A DNA stretch of 64,000 nt from NCBI GenBank assembly GCA_002798275.1, contig NWQR01000001.1, positions 248,001 through 312,000 on the forward strand, given 5' to 3'. This DNA is from Lysobacteraceae bacterium NML08-0793 (lineage in GTDB: Bacteria > Pseudomonadota > Gammaproteobacteria > Xanthomonadales > Xanthomonadaceae). Under the pieces are notes generated by a model, which made no database searches, was not told the origin of the DNA, and was given only the letters and a program-made list of their open reading frames with translations. This document shows, in pieces, positions 11,038 to 18,948 of the stretch (position 1 is the first letter of the stretch; each line of letters starts with the position of its first letter). The position numbers were made by a program, and so were the translations under genes.

Positions 11038-11697
11038 ATGTTCACCCGCACTTCTTTGATCGCGCTGGCCTTCAGCGCCGCAACCGCCAGTGCTCTGACT
11101 GGCTGCCAGTTGCAGGATAGCCCTTCCGTGGCCGCGGCATGCCCGGCCACGCTCAGCTTTCAGTGCCTTGAAAACCGCCGCGCACTGCCGGATTTTTCGC
11201 TGCTGCGCGACGATGGCACGGCGCTCACCGGCCAGGATTTGCAAGGGCGCTGGACGATTGTGTTCATCGGCTTTACCTACTGTCCGGATGTCTGCCCGAC
11301 CACCCTGGCCGAACTGCGCCAGGCGCAAAAACAGTGGCAAGCACTGCCCGAAGCCAGCCGCCCGCGCCTGCTGTTTGTTTCCGTTGACCCCGAGCGCGAC
11401 ACGCCAGAACGGGTTGGCCAGTACGCCCATGCCTTCCACGCCGATACCCTGGCCGCCACCGGCACGCTGCCCGCCCTGGAGCGCTTCGCCCGCAGCCTGT
11501 CCCTAGTGTTCATGAAGCAGGCCCCGACCGACCCCAAACGCCCCGAGGTTTATGCCGTGGATCATTCTGCGGCACTGGCGGTCATCGACCCGCAATTGCG
11601 CTTTGCCGGGCATATCCAGCCCGCTGCCGACCGCCACGGCTTCGATGCCGAAAAAATCGCCCGCGATTTCATTCTTTTGAGCCAAACCCAGCCATGA
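11038..11697 (+). CDS. SCO1/SenC-type copper lipoprotein
   Basis: Thioredoxin-fold copper chaperone linked to cytochrome c oxidase CuA assembly or redox signalling. The ATG at 11038 begins a lipoprotein signal with lipobox LTGC (Cys23). Copper ligands are Cys82 and Cys86 in TYCPDVCPT and His176 in YAVDHSAAL. Length 219 residues. Its stop overlaps the psd start (ATGA), so the two genes form a pair. It is divergent from prmB, and the short region between them should hold both promoters. Confidence 0.93.
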   Translation: MFTRTSLIALAFSAATASALTGCQLQDSPSVAAACPATLSFQCLENRRALPDFSLLRDDGTALTGQDLQGRWTIVFIGFTYCPDVCPTTLAELRQAQKQWQALPEASRPRLLFVSVDPERDTPERVGQYAHAFHADTLAATGTLPALERFARSLSLVFMKQAPTDPKRPEVYAVDHSAALAVIDPQLRFAGHIQPAADRHGFDAEKIARDFILLSQTQP

Positions 11698-12536
11698 GCC
11701 TAATCACCACCCTGACCTATGCCCTGCCCCATCGCCTGTTGTCCTCGGCGGCGCGACGCCTTGCATATTCGCAAAACCCAGCCATCAAACAGCGCCTGAT
11801 TGATACGGTCATCGACAAGTTTGGCGTCAACATGCAGGAAGCCGCCGAACCCAATCCCAATGCCTATCCCAGCTTCAATGCGTTTTTCACCCGCGCCCTA
11901 AAGCCCAGCGCACGCACCCCGGATGCCGACCCAGCAAGCCTTCTGATACCGGCCGACGGCCATATCAGCCAATGCGGCGCGATTGAAAATGGCCGGATTT
12001 TCCAAGCCAAGGGACAGTCCTTCAGCGCCGCCGAATTGCTGGGCGATACAGAGGCCGCCAAGCCGTATGCAAACGGCCTGTTCGCCACGGTGTACCTGTC
12101 CCCGCGCGACTACCATCGCGTGCACATGCCCTGCGACGGACGACTGCTGGAAACCGTGCATGTGCCGGGACGGCTGTTTTCGGTCGGCACCGATGCGGTC
12201 AAAAACGTGCCCCGGCTGTTTGCCCGCAATGAACGCTTGGTCTGCCACTTTGAAACCGCATTTGGCCCGATGGTGCAGGTGATGGTCGGCGCGCTTTTGG
12301 TATCCGGCGTGGAAACGGTCTGGAGTGGCGTGGAAATCCCCGCCTATGCCGAGCGCATCAGCCGCAAGGACTACCGCGACCAGAACATTACCTTGGCGCG
12401 TTTTGCCGAAATGGCACGCTTCAACTACGGCTCCACCGTCATCACCCTGCTGCCGCCGGGTGTTGCGGAGTTGAACCCGCAACTCAAAGCCGAAACCCCG
12501 GTACGGCTGGGGCAAGCACTGGCCCGCCGGATATGA
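11694..12536 (+). CDS. psd: Phosphatidylserine decarboxylase proenzyme
   Basis: Self-cleaving pyruvoyl enzyme that makes phosphatidylethanolamine at the inner membrane. 280 residues with the conserved PADGH (87-90 region), [13 protein letters not shown] (about 134-146), [13 protein letters not shown] and the cleavage site near the C-terminus. That site reads YGST (245-248) rather than the common LGST; the Gly246-Ser247 bond and the future pyruvoyl Ser247 are kept. It overlaps the SCO1-like gene by 4 bp. Confident in family; the motif variant is probably functional. Confidence 0.95.
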   Translation: MSLITTLTYALPHRLLSSAARRLAYSQNPAIKQRLIDTVIDKFGVNMQEAAEPNPNAYPSFNAFFTRALKPSARTPDADPASLLIPADGHISQCGAIENGRIFQAKGQSFSAAELLGDTEAAKPYANGLFATVYLSPRDYHRVHMPCDGRLLETVHVPGRLFSVGTDAVKNVPRLFARNERLVCHFETAFGPMVQVMVGALLVSGVETVWSGVEIPAYAERISRKDYRDQNITLARFAEMARFNYGSTVITLLPPGVAELNPQLKAETPVRLGQALARRI

Positions 12537-12570
12537 TGACTGCGGCTGATTTGTCCTCAAGGCCAAGCCC

Positions 12571-13356
12571 ATGCCATTGCCCACGCTGGAAGCCCTTACC
12601 GCGTATATCCGCGAACGGCTGGCCGACAACCCCAGCCCGGCGCAGATCGCCGCGCATTTCGGGGTCAACCGATTTGCGCTCAGCCGCTGGTTCCGCGCCC
12701 GCAACGGGCTGAGCCTGCGCGAGTACATCGCCGCACTGAAAATCGAGCAAGGCATCGCCCCGCTGGTGCAAGGCCAGTCCGTGATCGACGCCCAACTGGA
12801 AGCCGGACACAGCAGCGCCGCCACCTTCGCGCACCGCTTCCGCGCCCACACCGGACAAAGCCCGCGCGATTACCGCGCACAGGCCGCCGCCTTCAGCACC
12901 ACCGTGCGCCAGGCGCTGCACGACGGCCGCGCCCGGGTGCTGCCCTACCACGACTTCGAGCCCGCCGCCCATCCCCAAGCGCATGCGCTCAGCGTGCAAG
13001 TGCAGGGCCAAGGGCTGGCCGCGCTGGTGTTTGTGGGCTTGTTTCCCGAGCCGATTCCGCGCGGCGCGCCGGTGTGGGGGCGGGCGCTGTTCCACGCCCG
13101 CCGCTGCGTCATCGACCACATCCCCAACGGCCGCTACCACCTGCTCGGCTGCGAAATGCGCCCCAGCCTGAACCCGCTGGACTTCTTCCGCCTCGACCAC
13201 TGCCAGCGCGCCCTGCATCCCGAGCCCATCACCTTCCCCCTGCCCGCGCCGCAAACGCTCGACCTGTCCTTCCGCCCGCTGCGCCCCGGCGACCCGCCGA
13301 TCACCGTCAACCTGCCCAAGCTGCTGTTTGACTACCTGCACCCGCGCAATCCGTGA
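12571..13356 (+). CDS. AraC-family transcriptional regulator with N-terminal HTH
   Basis: 261 residues. Residues about 5-95 form a double helix-turn-helix AraC domain placed at the N-terminus (PAQIAAHFGVNRFALSRWFRARNG, then AGHSSAATFAHRFRAHTGQSPRDYR). The remaining about 165 residues form a sensory domain I cannot assign; it contains two cysteines (in RRCVIDH and LLGCEM) that could sense electrophiles, which is speculation. It stands first in a row of small enzymes (DUF1428, GST, VOC, GST), and its last codons overlap a 16-bp motif found upstream of three of them. It is the likely regulator of this set. Confidence 0.88.
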   Translation: MPLPTLEALTAYIRERLADNPSPAQIAAHFGVNRFALSRWFRARNGLSLREYIAALKIEQGIAPLVQGQSVIDAQLEAGHSSAATFAHRFRAHTGQSPRDYRAQAAAFSTTVRQALHDGRARVLPYHDFEPAAHPQAHALSVQVQGQGLAALVFVGLFPEPIPRGAPVWGRALFHARRCVIDHIPNGRYHLLGCEMRPSLNPLDFFRLDHCQRALHPEPITFPLPAPQTLDLSFRPLRPGDPPITVNLPKLLFDYLHPRNP

Positions 13357-13359
13357 CAA
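13344..13359 (+). repeat. 16-bp repeat GCGCAATCCGTGACAA, copy 1
   Basis: Exact copy overlapping the final codons and stop (CGC AAT CCG TGA) of the AraC-family gene, 54 bp before the DUF1428 start. The match to copy 2 extends five further bases (GCGCC). It may be a shared operator or the common tail of duplicated regulator genes. Confidence 0.8.
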
Positions 13360-13413
13360 GCGCCGAGATGCAATTTGCCCTACCGTGCGTGTTTTCAAAG
13401 AAGGAGACGCGCG

Positions 13414-13779
13414 ATGACTTCAAACCATTACATCGACGGCTTTCTCGCCGCCGTTCCCACCGCCAACAAAGACGCCTACCGTCAATACGCCGCCACCGCT
13501 GCGGCCTTGTTCAAAGAGTTCGGCGCACTGCAAATCGTGGAATGCTGGGGCGAAGACGTGCCGCAAGGCCAGCTCACCTCCATGCCGTTGGCAGTGCAAT
13601 GCAAGGACGATGAAACCGTGGTGTTCAGCTGGATCATCTGGCCTGATAAAGCCACGCGCGATGCCGGCTGGCAAAAGGTGACGAATGACCCACGCATACC
13701 CCAAGAGATGCCCTTTGACGGCAAACGCTTGATTTATGGCGGCTTCGTGCCGCTGGTGGTTGAAGGAAAAACCGCATGA
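13414..13779 (+). CDS. DUF1428 family protein
   Basis: 121 residues from ATG 13414, preceded by AAGGAG. The sequence MTSNHYIDGFLAAVPTANKD and the later FSWIIWPDKATRDAGW and MPFDGKRLIYGGF segments match the DUF1428 family, a small ferredoxin-like (dimeric alpha-beta barrel) fold of unknown activity. It overlaps the GST gene downstream by 4 bp, so the two are coupled. Expression is probably tied to the AraC-family gene directly upstream. Function unknown. Confidence 0.88.
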   Translation: MTSNHYIDGFLAAVPTANKDAYRQYAATAAALFKEFGALQIVECWGEDVPQGQLTSMPLAVQCKDDETVVFSWIIWPDKATRDAGWQKVTNDPRIPQEMPFDGKRLIYGGFVPLVVEGKTA

Positions 13780-14441
13780 TGATTCTTTACGCACTCCAAC
13801 AATCCCGCGCCCACCGCATCGCCTGGCTGCTGGAATTGCTCGGCCTGGACTATCGCGCGGAAGTCATGGCGCGCGATGCCGAAACCGCGCTGGCGCCCGA
13901 CAGCCTGCGCCGCATCCACCCGCTGGGCAAATCGCCGCTGCTGGACGATAACGGCCGGGTGCTGGCCGAAAGCGGCGCGATCGTGGAATACCTGATCAGC
14001 CGCTACGGACAGGAAAGCGCGCTGAAGCCGCCGACCAACAACCCGGCCTATCCCGATTACCTGTTCTGGCTGCATTACGCCGAAGGCTCCTTGATGCCCT
14101 TATTGGTGATGTCGCTGGTCTTCCAAAGAATCGACACGCGCCCCATGCCGTTTTTCGTCAAACCCGTGGCCCGCAAGATCACCGACGGCGTGCGCGCCGC
14201 GTTTTTGAAGCCGCAGCTGAAACAGCATCTGGCATTTGTCGAAAGCCAGCTGGCAGGCCGCACTTGGCTGCTGGGCGAAACCGTCAGCGCCGCCGATGTG
14301 ATGATGAGCTTTCCCTTGCAGGCCGCCCTGTCACGCACCGCGCTGGATTTGCCCCACATCGCCGCCTACGTGCGCCGCATCGAGGCCGACCCAGCCTGGC
14401 AGCGCGCAGAAAAGCGCCTCGGCAAGCTGGAGCTGCTTTAA
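13776..14441 (+). CDS. Glutathione S-transferase family protein
   Basis: 221 residues: thioredoxin-like N-terminal domain (ILYALQQSRAHRIAWLLELLGLDY, then HPLGKSPLLDDNG and LAESGAIVEYL, the glutathione gamma-glutamyl site with the conserved Glu-Ser) and an all-helical C-terminal domain (ADVMMSFPLQAA). It likely conjugates or reduces electrophiles with glutathione in the cytosol. The ATGA overlap couples it with DUF1428. It is one of two GST-like genes in this island; they are different in sequence, not recent duplicates. Confidence 0.92.
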   Translation: MMILYALQQSRAHRIAWLLELLGLDYRAEVMARDAETALAPDSLRRIHPLGKSPLLDDNGRVLAESGAIVEYLISRYGQESALKPPTNNPAYPDYLFWLHYAEGSLMPLLVMSLVFQRIDTRPMPFFVKPVARKITDGVRAAFLKPQLKQHLAFVESQLAGRTWLLGETVSAADVMMSFPLQAALSRTALDLPHIAAYVRRIEADPAWQRAEKRLGKLELL

Positions 14442-14471
14442 GGCGACGCGCTGCGCCTGACCGACGCCTCT

Positions 14472-14506
14472 GCCTGCCAAGGCTATGTAAGCCATATCTG
14501 GCAGGC
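14472..14506. other. Hairpin between GST and parD-like gene
   Basis: Inverted repeat with 8-bp arms GCCTGCCA and TGGCAGGC around a 19-base loop, in the 150-bp gap after the GST gene. There is no T tract, so it is a weak terminator candidate. The rest of the gap should hold the promoter and autoregulatory site of the toxin-antitoxin pair. Confidence 0.35.
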
Positions 14507-14591
14507 TCGCTCTTATCAAGACGCATTGCACCTTGGCGAACGCGCACAGTCGTCTTGCCAAAATTTGCCATGATCCTTAGCATCCCGTGCC

Positions 14592-14840
14592 ATGAGCACG
14601 ATGAACATTTCCCTCCCTGAAAGCCTGAAGTCCTTTGTTGACGATCAGGTCAGCCAGCGCGGTTATGGCACCAGCAGCGAGTACGTGCGTGAGTTGATTC
14701 GCCGCGATCAGGATCGACAACAACTGCGTGGTTTGTTGTTGGCTGGCGCTGCGTCTGCACCCACCAAGCCCGTGGATCGAGCGTATTTCGATGCGCTGCG
14801 CGCCAAGGTGAAAGCAAAGCATGACGACGAGCAAGGATGA
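14592..14840 (+). CDS. ParD-like antitoxin (ribbon-helix-helix)
   Basis: 82 residues. The N-terminal half (MNISLPESLKSFVDDQV, then GYGTSSEYVRELIRRDQD) is a CopG/ParD ribbon-helix-helix DNA-binding domain; the acidic/charged C-terminal tail would wrap the toxin. It overlaps the parE-like gene by 4 bp in the antitoxin-first order typical of type II systems. The pair normally represses its own promoter. A second Met (codon 4) could be the true start. Confidence 0.92.
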   Translation: MSTMNISLPESLKSFVDDQVSQRGYGTSSEYVRELIRRDQDRQQLRGLLLAGAASAPTKPVDRAYFDALRAKVKAKHDDEQG

Positions 14841-15166
14841 AGGCCAAACCCGTCGTCCCCAGAGTTCAAGCAGAGCTTGATGTCCACGAGGCCTTCGCCT
14901 ACTACCTGAACACCCAAGCCGAAGAAGTCTTGCTGGGCTTCATCGACGCGCTGGAGCAGGCCTACACCCATATCGCCCGCCACCCGGCCACCGGTTCGCC
15001 GCGCTACGCGCATGAGTTGAACCTGCCCGGCCTGCGCAGTTGGGCTTTGAAGCGCTACCCCTATCTGGTGTTCTACGTTGAGCAGCCAGACCACATCGAC
15101 GTTTGGCGTGTGCTGCATGAGCAGCGCGACATACCCGCCTGGTTGCCCCCGGATGACTTTCGGTAA
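14837..15166 (+). CDS. ParE-like toxin (RelE/ParE superfamily)
   Basis: 109 residues with the ParE pattern: N-terminal helices containing a A-E-x-D-x-x-E-A-F-AYY segment, the central ARHPATGSPRYAHELNLPGLRSWALKRYPYLVFY and the C-terminal WRVLHEQRDIPAWL. ParE toxins poison DNA gyrase. It is coupled to the antitoxin gene and looks intact. Role here is probably stabilisation of the island or stress response; gyrase targeting is inferred from the family. Confidence 0.92.
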   Translation: MKAKPVVPRVQAELDVHEAFAYYLNTQAEEVLLGFIDALEQAYTHIARHPATGSPRYAHELNLPGLRSWALKRYPYLVFYVEQPDHIDVWRVLHEQRDIPAWLPPDDFR

Positions 15167-15181
15167 GGATGAGCAACGGAT

Positions 15182-15197
15182 GCGCAATCCGTGACAA
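15182..15197 (+). repeat. 16-bp repeat GCGCAATCCGTGACAA, copy 2
   Basis: Exact copy in the 89-bp gap after the ParE-like gene, 58 bp before the VOC gene start. It reads CGC AAT CCG TGA in one frame, the same codons as the end of the AraC-family gene, and the identity to copy 1 continues through GCGCC. Confidence 0.8.
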
Positions 15198-15255
15198 GCG
15201 CCCAGTCGGCTTGAACGCTATCGTGATCCCTCGCTTTCACCGCACAGGAGATCCC

Positions 15256-15693
15256 ATGCCACTCATCCCCTACCTCAACTTCAACGGCAACTGCGCCGAG
15301 GCCATGGCCTTTTACGCTGGGCTGCTGGGCGGCGAGGCGCAAACCATGACCTTCGGGCAAATGCCGCCCGAGCCGAACATGCCGCCGCTGTCGGACGCGG
15401 ACAAGGCCAAGGTGATGCACAGCCAACTGGTCAAAGACGGCAAGCCCTTTCTGTACGCCAGCGACACGCTGCCCATGTTCTGCGGTGAAAACGGCTTTCA
15501 GCCCGCTCAAGGCATGCAAGTCGCCATCAACGCAGACAGCGTGGCCGAGGGTCAGCGCATCTTCGACGCACTGGCGCAAGGCGGCCAAGTGCACATGCCG
15601 TTTGCCGAAACTTTCTGGGCCAAGGGCTTTGGCATCGTCACCGACCGCTTCGGCACCCCGTGGCAGGTGAATGCCGAGCTGCAAGGCGACTGA
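15256..15693 (+). CDS. VOC / PhnB-like (glyoxalase superfamily) protein
   Basis: 145 residues from the ATG at 15256, preceded by CAGGAG. The opening MPLIPYLNFNGNCAEAMAFY is characteristic of PhnB-like VOC proteins (3-demethylubiquinone methyltransferase-like), with paired beta-alpha-beta-beta-beta modules and a final FGTPWQVNAEL strand. Members bind metal or small organic molecules; the substrate is unknown. A 16-bp motif shared with the DUF1428 and GST promoters lies 58 bp upstream. A hairpin follows the stop codon. Confidence 0.9.
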   Translation: MPLIPYLNFNGNCAEAMAFYAGLLGGEAQTMTFGQMPPEPNMPPLSDADKAKVMHSQLVKDGKPFLYASDTLPMFCGENGFQPAQGMQVAINADSVAEGQRIFDALAQGGQVHMPFAETFWAKGFGIVTDRFGTPWQVNAELQGD

Positions 15694-15707
15694 GCACGGC
15701 AGAGCCG

Positions 15708-15730
15708 GCAGCCTAGCCTGATTAGGCTGC
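15708..15730 (+). terminator. Hairpin after VOC gene
   Basis: Arms GCAGCCTA and TAGGCTGC with a 7-base loop directly downstream of the VOC stop, followed by TTG rather than a full T run. Probable transcription terminator between the VOC gene and the amidase. Confidence 0.55.
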
Positions 15731-15842
15731 TTGTGCGCATCGTATGGACGGCATTGTCGTTGTTGCCGTTATTTATGGTGCACAAAAACGTTCCTGTTCC
15801 ACAAGAATCTTCCGCTTCTGCGGGCGTTATGTAAGGAAAAAC

Positions 15843-17279
15843 ATGGCAAGCAATCGTCAGCTGGTTTCCGATTTCTCTGCTGGCCGCCTGAGTGTTGAAG
15901 CGCATATCCGTGAGCGTTTGCAGCGGATTGCCAAGCACAATTCGAAAATCAATGCGGTGGTTACGAACAATCCACAGGCCATTGCGCAGGCGCAGGCCGC
16001 CGACCATTTGCGTGAAAGCGGCGCGACATTGCCGCCGCTGTTTGGGCTGCCGCTCACAATCAAGGACTTGTATGCGACTGCGGGACTGAGAACCACCGCC
16101 GGCTTCAAGCCGCTGGCGGGTTATGTGCCGCAAGAAGATGCGGTTTTGGTGGCTCGTGCGCAAACAGCGGGGGCGGTGCTGCTGGGGAAAACCAATACCG
16201 CTGAATTGGGCAGCGATATTCAGTGCAAGAATGCCGTGTTCGGCACAACCGTTAATCCGTGGAATAGTGGCTACACCAGTGGCGGTAGTTCCGGCGGGAG
16301 TGCCGCCGCCATTGCCGCCGGATTTTCGGCTTTGGATATCGGCAGCGATTTGGCAGGCTCTATCCGCTTGCCGGCCGCTTTTTGCGGCGTGGCGGGTTTG
16401 AAAGTCACGGAAAATCGTTTGCCGCGTACGGGTCATGTTCCACAGCTGCCGCAAGCCGAACGCTCGGTCTGGCATTTGCTTTCTCCGGGATTGTTGGCGC
16501 GCCAAGTTGATGATTTGCGGTTGGGGCTACAGGCTCTGCTGACAGCACGGCCGAACGAAATGCCCACCGATAGCACGGTTGCTCCTGTGTCGTGGCAGGC
16601 TGCCAAACACAAAGGTTTCCTGAAAATCGCTTATTGGGATGATTTCAACGGGCTGCCTTTATGTCCGCGCACCCAGGCCGCTCTGCGCCAAAGCATTGAA
16701 AAGCTTGAATCAGCAGGGATCACGGTGCAACGCATCAGGCCGGAAGATTTTGATTTTTCCGATGCTTGGGCGGCTTACGGGGAAATCATGGGTGCTGAAG
16801 TGGGGCTGGGTTTGCCCGCATGGCAGCGCATGGCGTTCGCTGCCTCGGCCCATCTGCTGCCTCCTTCCCGCTTTATGATGAAATCGGTTGGTCGTGGCAT
16901 GCGTTTGAATTTCAAGCGCTACAACCATGCCTTGAATGTGCGCGAACGGCTGATTGCCGTGCTGGAGCAGTTTCTTCAGCAATGGGATGCCTGGCTTTGT
17001 CCTGTTGCCCCGACGACCGCCTTCCCGCATTGCAAGCCGCAAACCCGTATTGCCATCGGCGCAGCAAGCCTGCCTTATCTGGAAGCCACTACCTCGTTGG
17101 TGACGCCGTTTTCGCTCACCGGCAGCCCCGTAGTCAGCTTGCCCGCAGGCATATTTGATGGTTTGCCTGTTGGCCTGCAATTGGTGGGCAGGCGTTGGCA
17201 AGACGAAGCCTTGCTTGATTGCGCCGAAGCCGTGGAGTGCATCGTGCAAGGTTTTCAAGCGCCGGAGTTGCCGAAATGA
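15843..17279 (+). CDS. Amidase signature family hydrolase
   Basis: 478 residues from ATG 15843 (AAGGA upstream). It has the Ser-cisSer-Lys triad: Lys74 in LPLTIKDLY, Ser149 in TSGGSSGGSAAA, nucleophile Ser173 in GSDLAGSIRLPA. The 24-residue spacing between the two serines is canonical. A C-terminal TGSPVVSLPAG segment is also typical. The substrate is unknown: it could hydrolyse aliphatic or aryl amides and is not GatA, since gatB/gatC are absent. Base composition is visibly lower in GC than the flanking core genes. It overlaps the next membrane-protein gene by 4 bp. Confidence 0.92.
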   Translation: MASNRQLVSDFSAGRLSVEAHIRERLQRIAKHNSKINAVVTNNPQAIAQAQAADHLRESGATLPPLFGLPLTIKDLYATAGLRTTAGFKPLAGYVPQEDAVLVARAQTAGAVLLGKTNTAELGSDIQCKNAVFGTTVNPWNSGYTSGGSSGGSAAAIAAGFSALDIGSDLAGSIRLPAAFCGVAGLKVTENRLPRTGHVPQLPQAERSVWHLLSPGLLARQVDDLRLGLQALLTARPNEMPTDSTVAPVSWQAAKHKGFLKIAYWDDFNGLPLCPRTQAALRQSIEKLESAGITVQRIRPEDFDFSDAWAAYGEIMGAEVGLGLPAWQRMAFAASAHLLPPSRFMMKSVGRGMRLNFKRYNHALNVRERLIAVLEQFLQQWDAWLCPVAPTTAFPHCKPQTRIAIGAASLPYLEATTSLVTPFSLTGSPVVSLPAGIFDGLPVGLQLVGRRWQDEALLDCAEAVECIVQGFQAPELPK

Positions 17280-17743
17280 ATCCCGTATCAAGCAAGCTGC
17301 TTTATTTGGCCTCCGCAATAACTTTGTTTGCGAGCCTGCTGCATTACGCCTGCATTGCTTGGGGTGCAGATGGCTTTCGCTTCATGGGTGCTGGCGAGGC
17401 CATTGCCCAAATGGCAGAGCGCGGGCATTGGTATCCGGCATTTGTCGCCGCTTTGGTCGGCACGGCACTATGGATTGCTGCGTTGGCCGCATGCGCCGCT
17501 GCGCGAGGCAAGCCCAAGCTACCGCTGCACCGCTGGATTTTGGCTGTCACTGCTGTGGTTTTCATGCTGCGCGGGCTGGCTTTCCCGCTGCTCAAGCCCG
17601 TATTTCCCGAAAACAGCGATGCTTTCTGGCTGACCACATCTGCCCTGTGCTTGTTCACGGGCACGTTGTACGCCTTGGGTGCATGGAATTTCTGGCGGTC
17701 GCAGACACAGCCCAAACTGCAACTAACAGGAAAGAAAATATGA
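17276..17743 (+). CDS. Small four-helix membrane protein, unknown
   Basis: 155 residues from the ATG overlapping the amidase stop (ATGA). Four hydrophobic segments are visible at about residues 8-28, 55-75, 88-108 and 120-138, with short charged loops (RGKPK, RSQTQPK). No enzyme motif. It is translationally coupled to the amidase, so it may be its partner, for example in uptake of the amide substrate; that is inference. Function unknown. Confidence 0.8.
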   Translation: MNPVSSKLLYLASAITLFASLLHYACIAWGADGFRFMGAGEAIAQMAERGHWYPAFVAALVGTALWIAALAACAAARGKPKLPLHRWILAVTAVVFMLRGLAFPLLKPVFPENSDAFWLTTSALCLFTGTLYALGAWNFWRSQTQPKLQLTGKKI

Positions 17744-17810
17744 CCATATCGCTCCCTAGTGTTTCGGCTGCTTTAGTCTGACGGATACGACAACGTGCAG
17801 GAGACCCCGC

Positions 17811-18050
17811 ATGCAATGGCTTTACCTCGCCCTGTGTCTGATCGGCGCCGTACTGCCTCTGGCGCAGTTCATCCCTTGGCTGGCCGAGCACGGCCTGCAC
17901 CTGCGGCTGATGTGGCAGCAGATTCAGGGCGACCGACTGTCGGCCTTTGCCTGGGCCGATGTCGTGGCGTCGGCGCTGGCGCTGCCGCTGTTTCTGTGGC
18001 TGCGCCAGCGGCATCTTGATCACGCTTCATCGCAAGAGGCAAACCCATGA
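17811..18050 (+). CDS. DUF2834 family membrane protein
   Basis: 79 residues with two hydrophobic helices (about 3-24 and 48-64). The pattern LGAVLPLAQFIPWLAEHG followed by SAFAWADVVASAL matches DUF2834, a small two-helix inner-membrane family often beside dehydrogenases. CAGGAG precedes the start. Its stop overlaps the SDR start by 4 bp, so the two are coupled. Role unknown. Confidence 0.85.
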   Translation: MQWLYLALCLIGAVLPLAQFIPWLAEHGLHLRLMWQQIQGDRLSAFAWADVVASALALPLFLWLRQRHLDHASSQEANP

Positions 18051-18766
18051 ACACATCCGGCCACAAAGTGCTGATCACCGGCGGCGCCAGCGGCATCGGG
18101 CTGGCGTTGGCCAAGCGCTTCCATGCCGCGGGCAACTCGGTGGTGCTGGCAGGCCGCCGCGCCGATGCCCTGGCCGAGGCGGCGCGCGCCTTGCCCGGCG
18201 TACAAACGGCAGTGGCCGACATCACCCAGCCTGCCGACCGCGCCCGGCTGTTGCAGGCGCATGGCGATATTTCCATTCTGGTCAACAACGCCGGCATCCA
18301 GATCAACCGCCCCTTGCTGGAGCAGAGCCCGGCCGACATCCGCCACGAGCTGGAAACCAATCTGGCCGCGCCGGTGCTGCTGACCCATGCGTTTCTGCCC
18401 GCGCTGCTGCGCCAGCCGCAGGCGGCCATCGTCACTGTCTCCTCGGGTCTGGCGATCGTGCCCAAGGAAGCGGCCAGCATCTATTGCGCCAGCAAGGCCG
18501 CGCTGCACAGTTTTTCGCAAACCCTGCGCTGGCAGCTGGAAGGCACGCCGGTGCAAGTGTTCGAGCTGTTGCCGCCCTTGGTGGATACCGCCATGACCCA
18601 AGGCCGCGGCAAGGGCAAGATCAGCCCCGATGCATTGGCCGCCGAGTTCTGGCGCGCTTTCGCGGCCGACCGCCACGAAGTGCTGGGCGGCAAAACCCGC
18701 TTGCTGGCGCTGATCCAGCGCCTCTCGCCCGCACTGGCGCAGCGCATCATGCGCAAGGGCTTGTAG
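18047..18766 (+). CDS. Short-chain dehydrogenase/reductase (DltE-like)
   Basis: 239 residues, classical SDR. The cofactor motif TGGASGIG is at 11-18, NNAG at 80-83, the catalytic serines are Ser132-133, and the YxxxK pair is Tyr146 and Lys150 in YCASKAALHS. It reduces or oxidises an unidentified carbonyl/alcohol substrate with NAD(P). The C-terminal region resembles DltE-like SDRs. It is coupled to DUF2834 upstream. Immediately downstream lies an inverted pair of DNA-uptake-like sequences. Confidence 0.93.
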   Translation: MNTSGHKVLITGGASGIGLALAKRFHAAGNSVVLAGRRADALAEAARALPGVQTAVADITQPADRARLLQAHGDISILVNNAGIQINRPLLEQSPADIRHELETNLAAPVLLTHAFLPALLRQPQAAIVTVSSGLAIVPKEAASIYCASKAALHSFSQTLRWQLEGTPVQVFELLPPLVDTAMTQGRGKGKISPDALAAEFWRAFAADRHEVLGGKTRLLALIQRLSPALAQRIMRKGL

Positions 18767-18833
18767 CGCGGCTTGGCGATTGGCGAAGGTCGGCGTCACT
18801 GGCCTTGTGCGGTATTGCGGCAGACGTTGCTGG

Positions 18834-18860
18834 GGCTGCCTGAAACCACTTCAGGCAGCC
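18834..18860. terminator. Perfect hairpin built from an inverted pair of AG-simDUS-like sequences
   Basis: Arms GGCTGCCTGAA and TTCAGGCAGCC (11 bp each, no mismatch) with loop ACCAC, 67 bp after the SDR stop. On the minus strand, positions 18861-18850 read AGGCTGCCTGAA. From memory this is exactly the AG-simDUS dialect of the Neisseriaceae DNA uptake sequence. Neisseriaceae commonly use inverted DUS pairs as terminators. It probably terminates the SDR transcript here. Confidence 0.8.
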
Positions 18861-18948
18861 TCGCGCTGATTTGAAGACGCCAAATCCACCGCGTGCCTGT
18901 TTCAAAATAAATTTGTTTCATTAAAAATGACGCAAGCGGGGGGCTGGC

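Noticed and set aside
15843-17279. Amidase as GatA of the tRNA-dependent amidotransferase
   Set aside because: No gatB or gatC beside it, the signature serine region differs (GSDLAGSIRLPA), and it sits in an accessory island with an unrelated membrane protein.
17742-17783. 13-codon ORF overlapping the stop of the amidase-linked membrane protein gene
   Set aside because: ATGA overlap exists, but the peptide (MTISLPSVSAALV) is too short and has no parallel; chance cannot be excluded.
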